Assembly (NCBI GenBank): GCA_017621055.1
Contig: JAGATX010000025.1
Span: forward strand, 1 to 38,054
Length of the DNA: 38,054 nt
Direction: 5' to 3'
From: Muribaculaceae bacterium
Lineage (GTDB): Bacteria; Bacteroidota; Bacteroidia; Bacteroidales; Muribaculaceae
Made by a program: the position numbers and the translations under genes. The notes under the pieces were generated by a model, which saw only the letters and a program-made list of their open reading frames with translations, was not told the origin of the DNA and searched no databases. Positions within the stretch are counted from its first letter, which is position 1. Each line of letters begins with the position of its first letter. Shown piece by piece: positions 25,717-33,806 of the stretch.

Positions 25717-25747
25717 CTTGTAACTACAAAAATAGTTGTTACCTTTG
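25717..25747 (+). promoter_or_regulatory. Promoter of the BlaI/M56 operon
   Basis: CTTG (25717-25720), a 19-bp spacer and TACCTTTG (25740-25747) fit the consensus with one mismatch at -33. Two identical-half-site dyads flank the -7 element. Confidence 0.7.
25722..25737. promoter_or_regulatory. BlaI-type operator 1
   Basis: AACTA-N6-TAGTT lies in the promoter spacer, between -33 and -7. Its left half, ACTACA, matches the core of known BlaI/MecI operators. Confidence 0.7.
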
Positions 25748-25754
25748 CGTCGTC

Positions 25755-25770
25755 AACTATAAAAATAGTT
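25755..25770. promoter_or_regulatory. BlaI-type operator 2
   Basis: A second AACTA-N6-TAGTT dyad covers the predicted start site, seven bases before the blaI-like ATG. Its centre is 33 bp (about three helical turns) from that of operator 1, so two dimers could bind the same face. Confidence 0.7.
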
Positions 25771-25776
25771 TTGCGC

Positions 25777-26148
25777 ATGGCTAAGAAAGATCAACTCACA
25801 CCCAAGGAAGAGGAACTCATGCAATTATTGTGGGAGCACGGGCCGATAACCATCAGTCGGCTCGTAGAACTCTACCCTGACCCCAAGCCTCATTTCAATA
25901 CGGTGTCTACCGTTGTCCGCCGTCTTGAAGCCAAGGGTTTTGTGGACCATAACGCCGTTGCCGGTGTATTCCATTACTATGCCACGGTGCAAAAGGAGTA
26001 TTTCCGCAACCGCAGTTTCGGCAACTTTATAAAGAGTTACTTCGGCGGCAGCTACTTCGGCGCCGTCTCCGCCCTCGTAGCAGACGAGAAAATCTCCAAA
26101 GATGAACTGGAGGAACTCCTCCGCCTTGTCGAAAAGAAAGGGAAGTAA
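25777..26148 (+). CDS. BlaI/MecI-family transcriptional repressor
   Basis: A 123-residue winged-helix repressor. LTPKEEELMQLLWEHGPITISRLVELYP and HFNTVSTVVRRLEAKGFVDHN form the DNA-binding domain (about residues 6-72). A short dimerisation region follows, containing the sequence usually cut when the system is induced. An in-frame ATG far upstream (25702) lies before the promoter, so the ATG at 25777 is used. The two dyads at 25722 and 25755 are its likely sites. It is followed two bases later by the M56 protease gene, which is the standard sensor-repressor pairing. No beta-lactamase gene is present, so the regulon may be cell-wall or copper stress; that is inference. Confidence 0.9.
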   Translation: MAKKDQLTPKEEELMQLLWEHGPITISRLVELYPDPKPHFNTVSTVVRRLEAKGFVDHNAVAGVFHYYATVQKEYFRNRSFGNFIKSYFGGSYFGAVSALVADEKISKDELEELLRLVEKKGK

Positions 26149-26150
26149 TC

Positions 26151-27593
26151 ATGGGTGCCTTTATTTCGTATTGCATAGTATGCGGAATAGTCCTGCTTGC
26201 GCTCTACCTTGCCTATCGGCTTTTTCTTGCCGGCGACAACCAGCATGCCTTCAACCGGATTGTGCTACTGTCGATCTATGCGCTGTCGTTCGCCGTAGCG
26301 CCGTTCTGTCTGGCACTCTGCGGTATAGGTACCCCTTCTCAGCAGCATGGCATAGATCTGGAAGAAATGGTGATATCGGGCGAGGCCGTCGGCGCCCCTT
26401 CGCGGCCCCTATGGGGCACCGTAGCTCTGTGGGTGTATATCGGTGGCATGACGCTGGTGACGGTGAAGACTGCAATTGTGTGGCTCCGCTTGGCGCGCGT
26501 TATCCGCCGGGGTAAGAAAATTGAACGCACCGGTTACACCCTCGTTGTGACCGACAACGTTGAATATGCGCCTTTCAGCTGGCTGCGGTATATCGTAATA
26601 AGTGCCGCCGACCTGGAGAAAGGTTGCTCGGCGATAGCCGCGCACGAACAGAAACATATTGCATGCCACCACTGGGTGGACCTGCTCGTGGCCCAGACAG
26701 TCTGCATTGTCAACTGGTTCAATCCGGCGGCGTGGCTTATGCGCGACGAGCTTATGCTCGTGCATGAATACCAGGCAGATATGGCCGTAATAGATGGCGG
26801 ATATAATCCACAGGAATACCAGATGTTATTAATAAAAAAGGCTGTCGGCGCCAGATTCCCGTCCTTAGCCAACAGCCTGAATCATAGTAAACTTAAAAAA
26901 CGTATCACCATGATGTACAAAGCAAAAAGTGGCGCCGGGTCCAAAATCAAGGCCCTCGCTCTTGTGCCCGTGCTCGCATTGGCACTCGGTGTGACCGGTG
27001 TACCGGTCGTGCGCGCCGCTGTAACGACAATCGGCAGCAGCGAAATTTCAGCGAACAAAAGTAATGAAAATTCACCGGACGACCAAATCACCGTCCGCCG
27101 TTTCGTGGTAACCAATGTCAACAACGACGGCCGACAGACCACCGTGGTGGTGCGCGCCGAAAATCTGGGCAATATCGTCACAGTATCGGGTGGCACGTTC
27201 ACCAACAACGGATCCACTTACAGAGCCAACGGCCTGCAGACCAACACTACGGACAGCCTCACCGTCATTAAGGCCGTGTTCCCCTTCTCGGAGGAATTCA
27301 ACCGGTCGAGCATGAAACTGACAGTCAACGGCGAAGAGATACCCTTCGAGCTGGACGGTTTTTTCCGCGATTCCCGAAGCGGTGTGGTGGTCGGCACGCC
27401 CACGCCGTCGCAGGACACCCGCACTGTCATATTTCTCAACGGCTCTAACTCGTCGTTCCCCGCCGATATGGAGATTTACCTTGACAACGAGAGGATAACA
27501 TCCGAGCAGATGCGCGAACTATCGCCTCAAAGTATCGCCTCGATAACCGTCGACCGTCAGAATAACTGCATCCGCATAACAAGCAAGCAATAG
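26151..27593 (+). CDS. M56-family membrane metalloprotease (BlaR1-like sensor)
   Basis: A 480-residue sensor protease. Three N-terminal membrane helices (about 5-25, 35-60 and 88-112) precede the cytoplasmic zinc-protease domain with HEQKH (H165, E166, H169) and a downstream HEYQAD that supplies the third ligand E206. A further helix at about 265-290 (LALVPVLALALGVTGVPVV) leads to a periplasmic region of about 190 residues. That region shows no penicillin-binding SxxK motif. Its end (LDNERITSEQMRELSPQSIASITVDR) resembles the plug/TonB-associated tail of Bacteroidetes M56 proteins. It probably cleaves the adjacent BlaI-type repressor when its outer domain senses an unknown signal. Confidence 0.88.
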   Translation: MGAFISYCIVCGIVLLALYLAYRLFLAGDNQHAFNRIVLLSIYALSFAVAPFCLALCGIGTPSQQHGIDLEEMVISGEAVGAPSRPLWGTVALWVYIGGMTLVTVKTAIVWLRLARVIRRGKKIERTGYTLVVTDNVEYAPFSWLRYIVISAADLEKGCSAIAAHEQKHIACHHWVDLLVAQTVCIVNWFNPAAWLMRDELMLVHEYQADMAVIDGGYNPQEYQMLLIKKAVGARFPSLANSLNHSKLKKRITMMYKAKSGAGSKIKALALVPVLALALGVTGVPVVRAAVTTIGSSEISANKSNENSPDDQITVRRFVVTNVNNDGRQTTVVVRAENLGNIVTVSGGTFTNNGSTYRANGLQTNTTDSLTVIKAVFPFSEEFNRSSMKLTVNGEEIPFELDGFFRDSRSGVVVGTPTPSQDTRTVIFLNGSNSSFPADMEIYLDNERITSEQMRELSPQSIASITVDRQNNCIRITSKQ

Positions 27594-27601
27594 AATCAGC
27601 A

Positions 27602-27638
27602 GCCGCCACCATGTTTGCAATTTGTAATTTGTGGCGGC
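27602..27638. terminator. Hairpin after the M56 gene
   Basis: GCCGCCAC and GTGGCGGC form an 8-bp stem with a 21-base loop just after the stop. No T-run follows, so terminator function is uncertain. Confidence 0.3.
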
Positions 27639-27642
27639 AATA

Positions 27643-27674
27643 TTTGGCGGGGAAACATAAAAAGCGTAACTTTG
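27643..27674 (+). promoter_or_regulatory. tRNA-Leu promoter
   Basis: TTTG (27643-27646), a 20-bp spacer and TAACTTTG (27667-27674) match the consensus exactly. The tRNA starts 33 bases downstream. Confidence 0.8.
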
Positions 27675-27706
27675 CAGAGTCGGACCAGCACCGACATCCC
27701 GATCCT

Positions 27707-27788
27707 GCGCATGTGGCGTAATTGGTAGCCGCGTTAGACTTAGGATCTAATGTCTTCGGACGTATGGGTTCGAGTCCCATCTTGCGCA
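27707..27788 (+). tRNA. tRNA-Leu (anticodon UAG)
   Basis: A class II tRNA of 82 bases plus untemplated CCA. The acceptor strand GCGCATG pairs with CTTGCGC and a discriminator A follows; position 6-67 is a T-T mismatch. The D arm contains AATTGGTAG. The anticodon arm is TTAGA-CTTAGGA-TCTAA with anticodon TAG, reading CUA and, by wobble, other CUN codons. The long variable arm is GTC-TTCG-GAC, and the T arm is ATGGG-TTCGAGT-CCCAT. The long variable arm and discriminator A confirm leucine. It has its own promoter and terminator. Confidence 0.96.
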
Positions 27789-27800
27789 CGCAACCCTGCC

Positions 27801-27838
27801 GGCCGCTGTCGCCCCATGCCGCGACAGCGGCCTTTTTT
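27801..27838 (+). terminator. tRNA-Leu terminator
   Basis: GGCCGCTGTCG and CGACAGCGGCC form a perfect 11-bp stem followed by six Ts, a classical intrinsic terminator. It ends 19 bases before the next ATG, so that gene needs read-through or a promoter I could not see. Confidence 0.9.
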
Positions 27839-27857
27839 AGAGCCTGTTCCCTGACAT

Positions 27858-28640
27858 ATGCCTCATACCATAACACTCCGCAACGTTGCCACCGGCTACG
27901 GCGACAAAAGAACCCGGCACACCGTGAGCGACGGCATCAACGCCACCCTCGGTGCCGGCATGGTCACCTGTCTGCTCGGACCCAACGGAGCCGGCAAAAG
28001 CACGCTGCTGCGCAGCCTCGCCGGCTTTCAGCCAGTTGTCGGCGGCCAAATCCGCATCGACGGCCGCGACATATCCGCCATGAAACCCGCTGAAATTGCG
28101 TCGCTCATGGCTGTGGTTCTCACCGAGCGCCCTGATGTGCCGAACATGGACGTCCGTACCCTTGTAGGCCTCGGACGCAGCCCCTACACAGGTTTCTGGG
28201 GCAGACTCGGCGACGATGACCGCCGTATTGTGGAAGAGGCCTTGAACATGGTCGGCATAGGATGGCTGGCAGAGCGAACGCTCGACACCCTCAGCGACGG
28301 CGAACGTCAGAAAGCGCTAATTGCCAAAGCATTGGCACAGAACACACCGGTAATACTACTCGACGAGCCGACAGCGTTCCTCGATTATCCCGGCAAAGCT
28401 GATCTTCTGATGATGATGCGCCGCATAGCTCACGCCGAAAACAAAACAGTGCTTCTGAGCACTCACGACATCGAGCTGGCACTGCAGGCGGCCGACACCC
28501 TGTGGCTCCTTGACGGAAACAAGGGGTTTGTCTCCGGCACACCCCGGCAACTCAGCGATGAAGGAACAATCGGCCGATACTTCGCCTCCCAGGCGTTAAC
28601 ATACGACAATACCAATTTTCGTTTCACCATCAATCTCTGA
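27858..28640 (+). CDS. Iron/cobalamin-type ABC importer ATPase (FecE-like), orphan
   Basis: A 260-residue ATPase of the FecE/BtuD importer family. Walker A is GPNGAGKST (residues 41-49), the signature is LSDGERQKALIAKALAQ and Walker B is VILLDEPTAFLD. The switch histidine is in LSTHDIELAL. The family takes up iron-siderophore, haem or cobalamin together with a FecD-type permease and a periplasmic binding protein. Neither is encoded nearby, so it must borrow a permease made elsewhere or do something else. It sits right behind the tRNA terminator with no visible promoter, and its stop is three bases before the zinc-ribbon gene. Confidence 0.9.
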   Translation: MPHTITLRNVATGYGDKRTRHTVSDGINATLGAGMVTCLLGPNGAGKSTLLRSLAGFQPVVGGQIRIDGRDISAMKPAEIASLMAVVLTERPDVPNMDVRTLVGLGRSPYTGFWGRLGDDDRRIVEEALNMVGIGWLAERTLDTLSDGERQKALIAKALAQNTPVILLDEPTAFLDYPGKADLLMMMRRIAHAENKTVLLSTHDIELALQAADTLWLLDGNKGFVSGTPRQLSDEGTIGRYFASQALTYDNTNFRFTINL

Positions 28641-28643
28641 GCC

Positions 28644-29111
28644 ATGGCAAACCTCGTAATCTGCCCTACCTGCGGCGCTAAAATGAGCGTCAATGCCCGC
28701 ACGTGCCCCGCCTGCGGCGAAACAGATTTTTTTGAGCGACGCTGTGAACCGGGCATCTTCCACTCCACCTGCCCGATATGCAATGGCACCGGACGCGGGT
28801 GGAAATACACGTTCCGCAACGGTTGTGAATACAACCCCAAGTTTCCGCCGCAAAAAGGCGACGCTGTACTGAGATTTCCGGAATTCTATAACAACAAGCC
28901 CGTTATTTTCCGCAACGCGATAACCGACTCCTCAGTAAAACATACTCTTATCCAGGCCATCGACAGCCACTTATACAAAATCGAGGCCATCGGATACCAG
29001 AACTTTGAGCTGCATTTCGACCGGGTGAAATGCATCGCATGCAAAGGCGAGGGCAAAATCGCCGAGGAAATCGACCGCTTAGTCCTCATCGACCGCCGCA
29101 AACCCGCATAA
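28644..29111 (+). CDS. Zinc-ribbon protein with DnaJ-like CxxCxGxG motifs
   Basis: A 155-residue protein of unknown function. The N-terminus has CPTC (about residue 8) and CPAC (about 22), a zinc ribbon. Further on, CPICNGTGRG and CIACKGEGKI each match the CxxCxGxG unit of the DnaJ cysteine-rich domain. They are separated by about 85 residues that hold the hydrophilic globular part. Two zinc sites are therefore likely. It starts three bases after the ABC ATPase gene, so the two are co-transcribed, but no functional link is evident. It is a soluble protein with no signal peptide. Confidence 0.75.
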   Translation: MANLVICPTCGAKMSVNARTCPACGETDFFERRCEPGIFHSTCPICNGTGRGWKYTFRNGCEYNPKFPPQKGDAVLRFPEFYNNKPVIFRNAITDSSVKHTLIQAIDSHLYKIEAIGYQNFELHFDRVKCIACKGEGKIAEEIDRLVLIDRRKPA

Positions 29112-29126
29112 ATCCAAAAAATTGCC

Positions 29127-29134
29127 TAACTTTG
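29127..29134 (+). promoter_or_regulatory. -7 element for DUF4250-uvrD operon
   Basis: TAACTTTG matches TAnnTTTG and lies 18 bases before the DUF4250 start. No TTTG is found about 20 bp upstream. Confidence 0.5.
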
Positions 29135-29152
29135 CAGGATAAAGACAGAAAT

Positions 29153-29329
29153 ATGGAATTACCTACCGACCCTTATATGCTTCTCAGCGTGGTAAACACC
29201 AAGCTGCGCGATGAATACAGCGACCTCGACACCCTGTGCGACGATCTCGACGTCAACCGCGCCGACCTCGAAGAACGGCTTGGCGCCGCCGGCTTCAAGT
29301 ACAACGCAAAAACCAACCAGTTCCGCTGA
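29153..29329 (+). CDS. DUF4250-family small protein
   Basis: A 58-residue soluble protein beginning MELPTDPYMLLSVVNTKLRD. The middle (YSDLDTLCDDLDVNRADLEERLGAAGFKYN) looks like a small helix-turn-helix-like helical fold. The end, YNAKTNQFR, is the typical DUF4250 tail. Its function is unknown. The length and the conserved NxKLRD start fit the family. It is first in the operon and ends five bases before the helicase start, so expression is linked. A regulatory or nucleic-acid-binding role is only a guess. Confidence 0.78.
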   Translation: MELPTDPYMLLSVVNTKLRDEYSDLDTLCDDLDVNRADLEERLGAAGFKYNAKTNQFR

Positions 29330-29334
29330 GAGCG

Positions 29335-31668
29335 ATGGCCGAGACCAACTATCTGGACCAGCTGAACAGCGCACAGCGAGCAGCCGTGGAGTATCTCGAC
29401 GGCCCCCAGCTCGTCATTGCCGGAGCCGGTTCCGGCAAGACTCGTGTGCTGACCTATAAAATAGTACATCTGTTGGCCAACGGCTACAACACCGGCAGCA
29501 TCCTGGCGCTGACGTTCACAAACAAGGCCGCCCGAGAGATGCGCGAGCGAATATGTACTCTCGTAGGCGAAGAACGCGCCGCGCGGCTGTGGATGGGCAC
29601 CTTCCACAGTATCTTCGCCCGCATTCTCCGTGCCAACGCCGACCGGATCGGCTACACGTCGAATTTCACCATCTATGACACCGCCGACTCCCGAAATCTG
29701 ATAAAGACTATCATCAAGGAATTGGGACTGGACGATAAATATTACCGTCCCGGCGCCGTGATGGCCGATATCTCGCAGGCTAAGAACAATCTTTATTCAC
29801 CGGAGGACTATGCCGCCGATACAGAACTTATGCGCGCCGCCGCCGACTGCCGCCGCGGACGTACTGCCGAGATATATGCCATATACCGCGACCGCTGCCG
29901 CATAGCCGGCGCCCTCGACTTCGACGATCTGCTATATTACACCAACATACTGCTGCGCGATAACCCCGACATCCTCGAAAACTATCGCCGTCGCTTCCGC
30001 TATGTTCTTGTGGACGAGTATCAGGACACCAATTTCGCCCAGCACGTCATTGTGCGCCAGTTGTGCGGCGAAGGTACGGGCCTGACCGTCGTGGGCGACG
30101 ACGCGCAGAGCATATACTCGTTCCGCGGCGCCAACATCCGCAATATTCTTGACCTGCGCAAGTCGTTCCCGGCGCTGCGCACCTTCAAGCTCGAACAAAA
30201 CTACCGAAGCACCAAGAACATAATAGGAGCGGCCAACTCTCTGATAGCCTGCAACAAAGAACAGATACCGAAGGAAGTGTTCACCGACAAGGCCGAAGGC
30301 GAGAGAATAGAAGTGGTGCAATGTTTCAATGAGTATGAGGAGGGCTACACAATTGCCAACGCCATAGGGCGGCGGCGCATGCGTGTTCACATTAATTTCA
30401 GTGATTTCGCCATCCTCTACCGCACCAACGCCCAGAGCCGCACCCTCGAGGAGGCCCTGCGTAACCGCAACATTCCATACCGTATCTACGGCGGCCTGGC
30501 ATTCTACCAGCGCAAGGAGGTCAAGGACGCCGTATGCTACTTCCGTCTTGCCGTAAACCCCGATGACGACGAGGCTCTCAAACGGGTTATCAACACCCCT
30601 CGCCGCGGCATCGGCGACACCACGGTGAACAAACTCGTGGCAGCGTCGATCTCCACCGGCCGAAGTATCTTCAACATCTTATCCGACCCGCTCATGGGCG
30701 GCATTGGCTTCAACAAAGGCACGGCCGCCAAACTGCGCGCTTTCGCCGATATGATCGGCGGCTTCATATCACGTAATGAAAACGGCACGCCGGCCGGCAA
30801 AATTGCCTCCCACATCATCGAGCAGACAGGGCTGCTGGCCCAGTACGCCGTGGGGAGCGCCCCCGAGAACGTGAGCAAGCGGGAGAACATTGTGGAATTG
30901 CTGAAGGCGGTGGACGAAAAGAGCCAGGAAGCCCTCGAGCAGGAAGGTCGCGACATCTACACAATGGCCGAGTTTCTTGCCGAAGTGTCGCTTCTCACCG
31001 ACATGGATACGTCGGGAGGCTCGGACGACTGTGTGACATTGATGACCATCCACTCCGCCAAAGGTCTTGAGTTCGACAGTGTAATCATTGCCGGCGTCGA
31101 GGAGGAACTATTGCCGTCGGCAATGAGCCTGAACAGCCCCAACGCCGCCCGCGAAGTCGAGGAAGAACGGCGCCTTATGTACGTGGCCATCACCCGCGCC
31201 ATGCGCTACTGCATGATAACCTTTGCCCGCAAGCGCATGACCAACGGTCAGACTGTGTCGCCGCGACCCTCGCGCTTTCTCAGCGAAATCGACCGCCGAT
31301 ATATGCGCCTCACCACCGGCACGAGCCTTGTCGATGCACCTTCGGCACGCCCCTCGCGGTCACAGTTTACCATCCGGAGCACCGAACGGCCCGACGTCGC
31401 CATCCCGTCGCCCCGCGCGCCCTTCGGAGCGCCTCGTCCTCCCGCGCCCGTTGCGCCGACAGCACAATCGACTGCTGCCGACGGCGAATACCGCCGTTTC
31501 GAGGTCAATGAGCTCACCGAAGGCATGGCAGTGGAACATCCGCGCTTCGGTCGCGGTACCGTCATTACCATCGATACCGCCGGCACCGACCCGCGCATAG
31601 TGGTGGAATTCGACACTAACGGAACCCGCACGCTCCTGCTCAAATTCGCTAAAATCAAAGCATTATGA
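29335..31668 (+). CDS. uvrD: UvrD/PcrA-type DNA helicase
   Basis: A 777-residue superfamily 1A 3'-5' helicase for excision repair and removal of proteins from DNA. Motif I is AGAGSGKTRVL, motif Ia LTFTNKAAREMRER, motif II VDEYQDTN, motif III GDDAQSIYSFRGA, motif IV EQNYRST, motif V TIHSAKGLEF and motif VI VAITRAM. A Pro/Ala-rich linker near residue 680-720 leads to a C-terminal Tudor-like unit (EHPRFGRGTVITID) as in PcrA. The ATG at 29335 follows the DUF4250 stop by five bases. A longer in-frame start exists but would run through DUF4250 in another frame and encode an Arg-rich unlikely leader. Overlaps nspC by four bases. Confidence 0.95.
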   Translation: MAETNYLDQLNSAQRAAVEYLDGPQLVIAGAGSGKTRVLTYKIVHLLANGYNTGSILALTFTNKAAREMRERICTLVGEERAARLWMGTFHSIFARILRANADRIGYTSNFTIYDTADSRNLIKTIIKELGLDDKYYRPGAVMADISQAKNNLYSPEDYAADTELMRAAADCRRGRTAEIYAIYRDRCRIAGALDFDDLLYYTNILLRDNPDILENYRRRFRYVLVDEYQDTNFAQHVIVRQLCGEGTGLTVVGDDAQSIYSFRGANIRNILDLRKSFPALRTFKLEQNYRSTKNIIGAANSLIACNKEQIPKEVFTDKAEGERIEVVQCFNEYEEGYTIANAIGRRRMRVHINFSDFAILYRTNAQSRTLEEALRNRNIPYRIYGGLAFYQRKEVKDAVCYFRLAVNPDDDEALKRVINTPRRGIGDTTVNKLVAASISTGRSIFNILSDPLMGGIGFNKGTAAKLRAFADMIGGFISRNENGTPAGKIASHIIEQTGLLAQYAVGSAPENVSKRENIVELLKAVDEKSQEALEQEGRDIYTMAEFLAEVSLLTDMDTSGGSDDCVTLMTIHSAKGLEFDSVIIAGVEEELLPSAMSLNSPNAAREVEEERRLMYVAITRAMRYCMITFARKRMTNGQTVSPRPSRFLSEIDRRYMRLTTGTSLVDAPSARPSRSQFTIRSTERPDVAIPSPRAPFGAPRPPAPVAPTAQSTAADGEYRRFEVNELTEGMAVEHPRFGRGTVITIDTAGTDPRIVVEFDTNGTRTLLLKFAKIKAL

Positions 31669-32789
31669 CAGCTTACGACCTGCCTACGCCCTTCTTCATT
31701 GTGTACGAGGAACGACTGCGCCGCAACATGGCGCTCATCGCCGATGTGTCGCGCCGAAGCGGTGCCACGATAATAATGGCCTTCAAAGCCAATGCACTAT
31801 GGCGAACTTTTCCCATTGCCCGCGAATATGCCGCCGGCAGCACCGCATCGTCCGTCAACGAGCTGTTGCTCGGCGCCGAAGAACTTGGAGGCGAACTCCA
31901 CGTCTACTCGCCGGCGTATACCGACGCCGACATAGACATCTACCTGGCCCACGCCACTCACATAACTTTCAACAGCCTTAGCCAGCTGCAGCGCTACGGG
32001 GCACGGGCGCGCGCCGCCGGCGTAAGCACGGGTCTGCGCGTAAATCCCAAATGCTCGGTCATAGAAACCGACATATACAACCCTGCCCTTCCCGGCTCGC
32101 GGTTCGGTGTCGATGCCGCCGCTCTTGCCGACGGACTCCCCGAAGGTGTGGAAGGGCTGCATTTCCACGCCCTGTGCGAGTCGTCGGCGCAGGACCTCGT
32201 CGCCGTTCTCGCCGCCTTCGAGGAGCGCTTCGGTCATCTGCTGCCCTCGGTGAAATGGTTGAACATGGGCGGCGGTCATCTCATGACCCGTGAAGGATAT
32301 GATATTGAGCTGCTGGTAAGCACCATACGCTCTTTCCGCGAGCGCCATCCCGGCGTGCAGGTCATCCTCGAGCCCGGCAGCGCGTGGGCATGGCAGACCG
32401 GCGACCTTGTTGCTTCGGTGGTCGACACCGTTGTCAACGACGGTATAGCCACCGCCATCCTCGACGTATCGTTCGCATGCCATATGCCCGACACCCTCGA
32501 GATGCCATATACCCCCGCCGTCGCCGAAGCCAACGCCGACGGCGCTGTGGCCTGCCGCCTCGGCGGCAACTCGTGCCTGAGCGGCGACTTCAAGGAGGGT
32601 TACCGCTTCGACCGCCTGCCGCAACCCGGCGACCGTATCACCCTGCTGGACATGAACCACTATACAACGGTGAAAACAACCATGTTCAACGGCGTACATC
32701 ATCCCGACATCGTGCTATGCGGCGCCGACGGCGACTGCCGATATCTCCGGCGCTTCGATTACAGCGACTACAAACACCGCATGAACTGA
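31665..32789 (+). CDS. nspC: Carboxynorspermidine decarboxylase
   Basis: A 374-residue PLP enzyme of the alanine-racemase-fold decarboxylase group. It converts carboxy(nor)spermidine to (nor)spermidine in the aspartate-semialdehyde route used by Bacteroidetes. K41 in MAFKANALWRTF is the expected PLP lysine. HALCESSAQDL, NMGGGHLMTREGYD, EPGSAWAWQTGDL and CHMPDTLEMPYTP are characteristic of NspC. The active-site cysteine from the partner subunit is in CLSGDF. Its partner dehydrogenase is not in the window. It overlaps uvrD by four bases and precedes the glycosyltransferase by eight. Confidence 0.94.
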   Translation: MTAYDLPTPFFIVYEERLRRNMALIADVSRRSGATIIMAFKANALWRTFPIAREYAAGSTASSVNELLLGAEELGGELHVYSPAYTDADIDIYLAHATHITFNSLSQLQRYGARARAAGVSTGLRVNPKCSVIETDIYNPALPGSRFGVDAAALADGLPEGVEGLHFHALCESSAQDLVAVLAAFEERFGHLLPSVKWLNMGGGHLMTREGYDIELLVSTIRSFRERHPGVQVILEPGSAWAWQTGDLVASVVDTVVNDGIATAILDVSFACHMPDTLEMPYTPAVAEANADGAVACRLGGNSCLSGDFKEGYRFDRLPQPGDRITLLDMNHYTTVKTTMFNGVHHPDIVLCGADGDCRYLRRFDYSDYKHRMN

Positions 32790-32797
32790 CACCGACC

Positions 32798-33805
32798 ATG
32801 AAACCGCGTTTTTCCATCATCGTCCCAGTCTACAACAGGCCGCAGGAGGTAGCGGACCTCGCCGCGAGCCTGCTGGCTCAATCGTGCCGCGATTTCGAGC
32901 TGATAGTCGTCGAGGATGGCTCTACGGTGCCCTGCCGCCGGCAGATCGACGAGGCAATAGCCAAAGGCCTCGATGCAAAATATTATTATAAGGATAACGA
33001 AGGTCGGTCGATTGCCCGCAACTATGGTATGGAGCGCGCTTCAGCTGGTTTCTTCATATTTTTCGATTCCGACGTCGTTGTTCCGCCCGATTATTTCAAG
33101 ATATTGAGCGAACACCTCGACAAAGAGCCGGAGATAGAGTGTTTCGGCGGTCCCGACGCCGCCCACGACAGTTTCAGCAATACCCAGAAGGCCATAAACT
33201 ATGCCATGACGGCATTTCTCACCACCGGCGGCATACGCGGCGGCAAGGTGAGCCTCGAAAAATTCACGCCCCGTACGTTCAATATGGGTTTCCGGCGAGA
33301 TGTATACCAAAAAGTAGGCGGTTTCCGCGAAATGTTTTCCGAGGATATCGACATGAGCATGCGCATACGCGGCGCGGGCTACAGCCTCACCCTCATTCCC
33401 GATGCTGCCGTGTGGCATAAACGCCGAATCAGTTTCCGTAAGTTCGCCAGACAGGTCTTCGTGTTCGGAATGTCGCGCATCACCCTTTGGCAGCTCTACC
33501 CCAATTCTCTCAAGACTGTGCATATGCTGCCGGCCCTCGCCGTAGTGGGACTGCTGGCGCTCATAGTGCTTGCCTTGACAGTATCATGGCGGTTCCTCCT
33601 GCCCGTGGCCATTTATTTTCTTGCCATCCTCGTGGGCGCGTTCGTATCAACGCGCTCCGTAACAACCGCCGTCATGGCCGTCCCTGCCGCCGCAGTGCAG
33701 ATCGGCGGCTACGGCACAGGGTTCATCAAGGCATGGTTCAACGCCTGCGTGCTTCGGCGTGGCCGCAACATAGATAACGAAATTAAAATGAGAAAAGGTA
33801 AGTGA
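32798..33805 (+). CDS. Family 2 glycosyltransferase, membrane-associated
   Basis: A 335-residue GT-A enzyme using a nucleotide sugar. FSIIVPVYNRPQEV and VVEDGS open the nucleotide-binding part. D90-S91-D92 is the metal-binding DxD motif. The catalytic ED pair is at 182-183 (SEDIDMSMR), with KRRISFRKF shortly after. The C-terminal third has about three hydrophobic segments (residues 243-310), so it is anchored in the inner membrane, facing the cytoplasm. It may build a lipid-linked or surface polysaccharide; acceptor and sugar are unknown. The ATG at 32798 follows nspC by eight bases. Confidence 0.88.
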   Translation: MKPRFSIIVPVYNRPQEVADLAASLLAQSCRDFELIVVEDGSTVPCRRQIDEAIAKGLDAKYYYKDNEGRSIARNYGMERASAGFFIFFDSDVVVPPDYFKILSEHLDKEPEIECFGGPDAAHDSFSNTQKAINYAMTAFLTTGGIRGGKVSLEKFTPRTFNMGFRRDVYQKVGGFREMFSEDIDMSMRIRGAGYSLTLIPDAAVWHKRRISFRKFARQVFVFGMSRITLWQLYPNSLKTVHMLPALAVVGLLALIVLALTVSWRFLLPVAIYFLAILVGAFVSTRSVTTAVMAVPAAAVQIGGYGTGFIKAWFNACVLRRGRNIDNEIKMRKGK

Positions 33806-33806
33806 T

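Noticed and set aside
27594-27706. Riboswitch or other structured RNA between the M56 gene and tRNA
   Set aside because: Only a weak 8-bp hairpin and the tRNA promoter were seen; no known motif was recognised.
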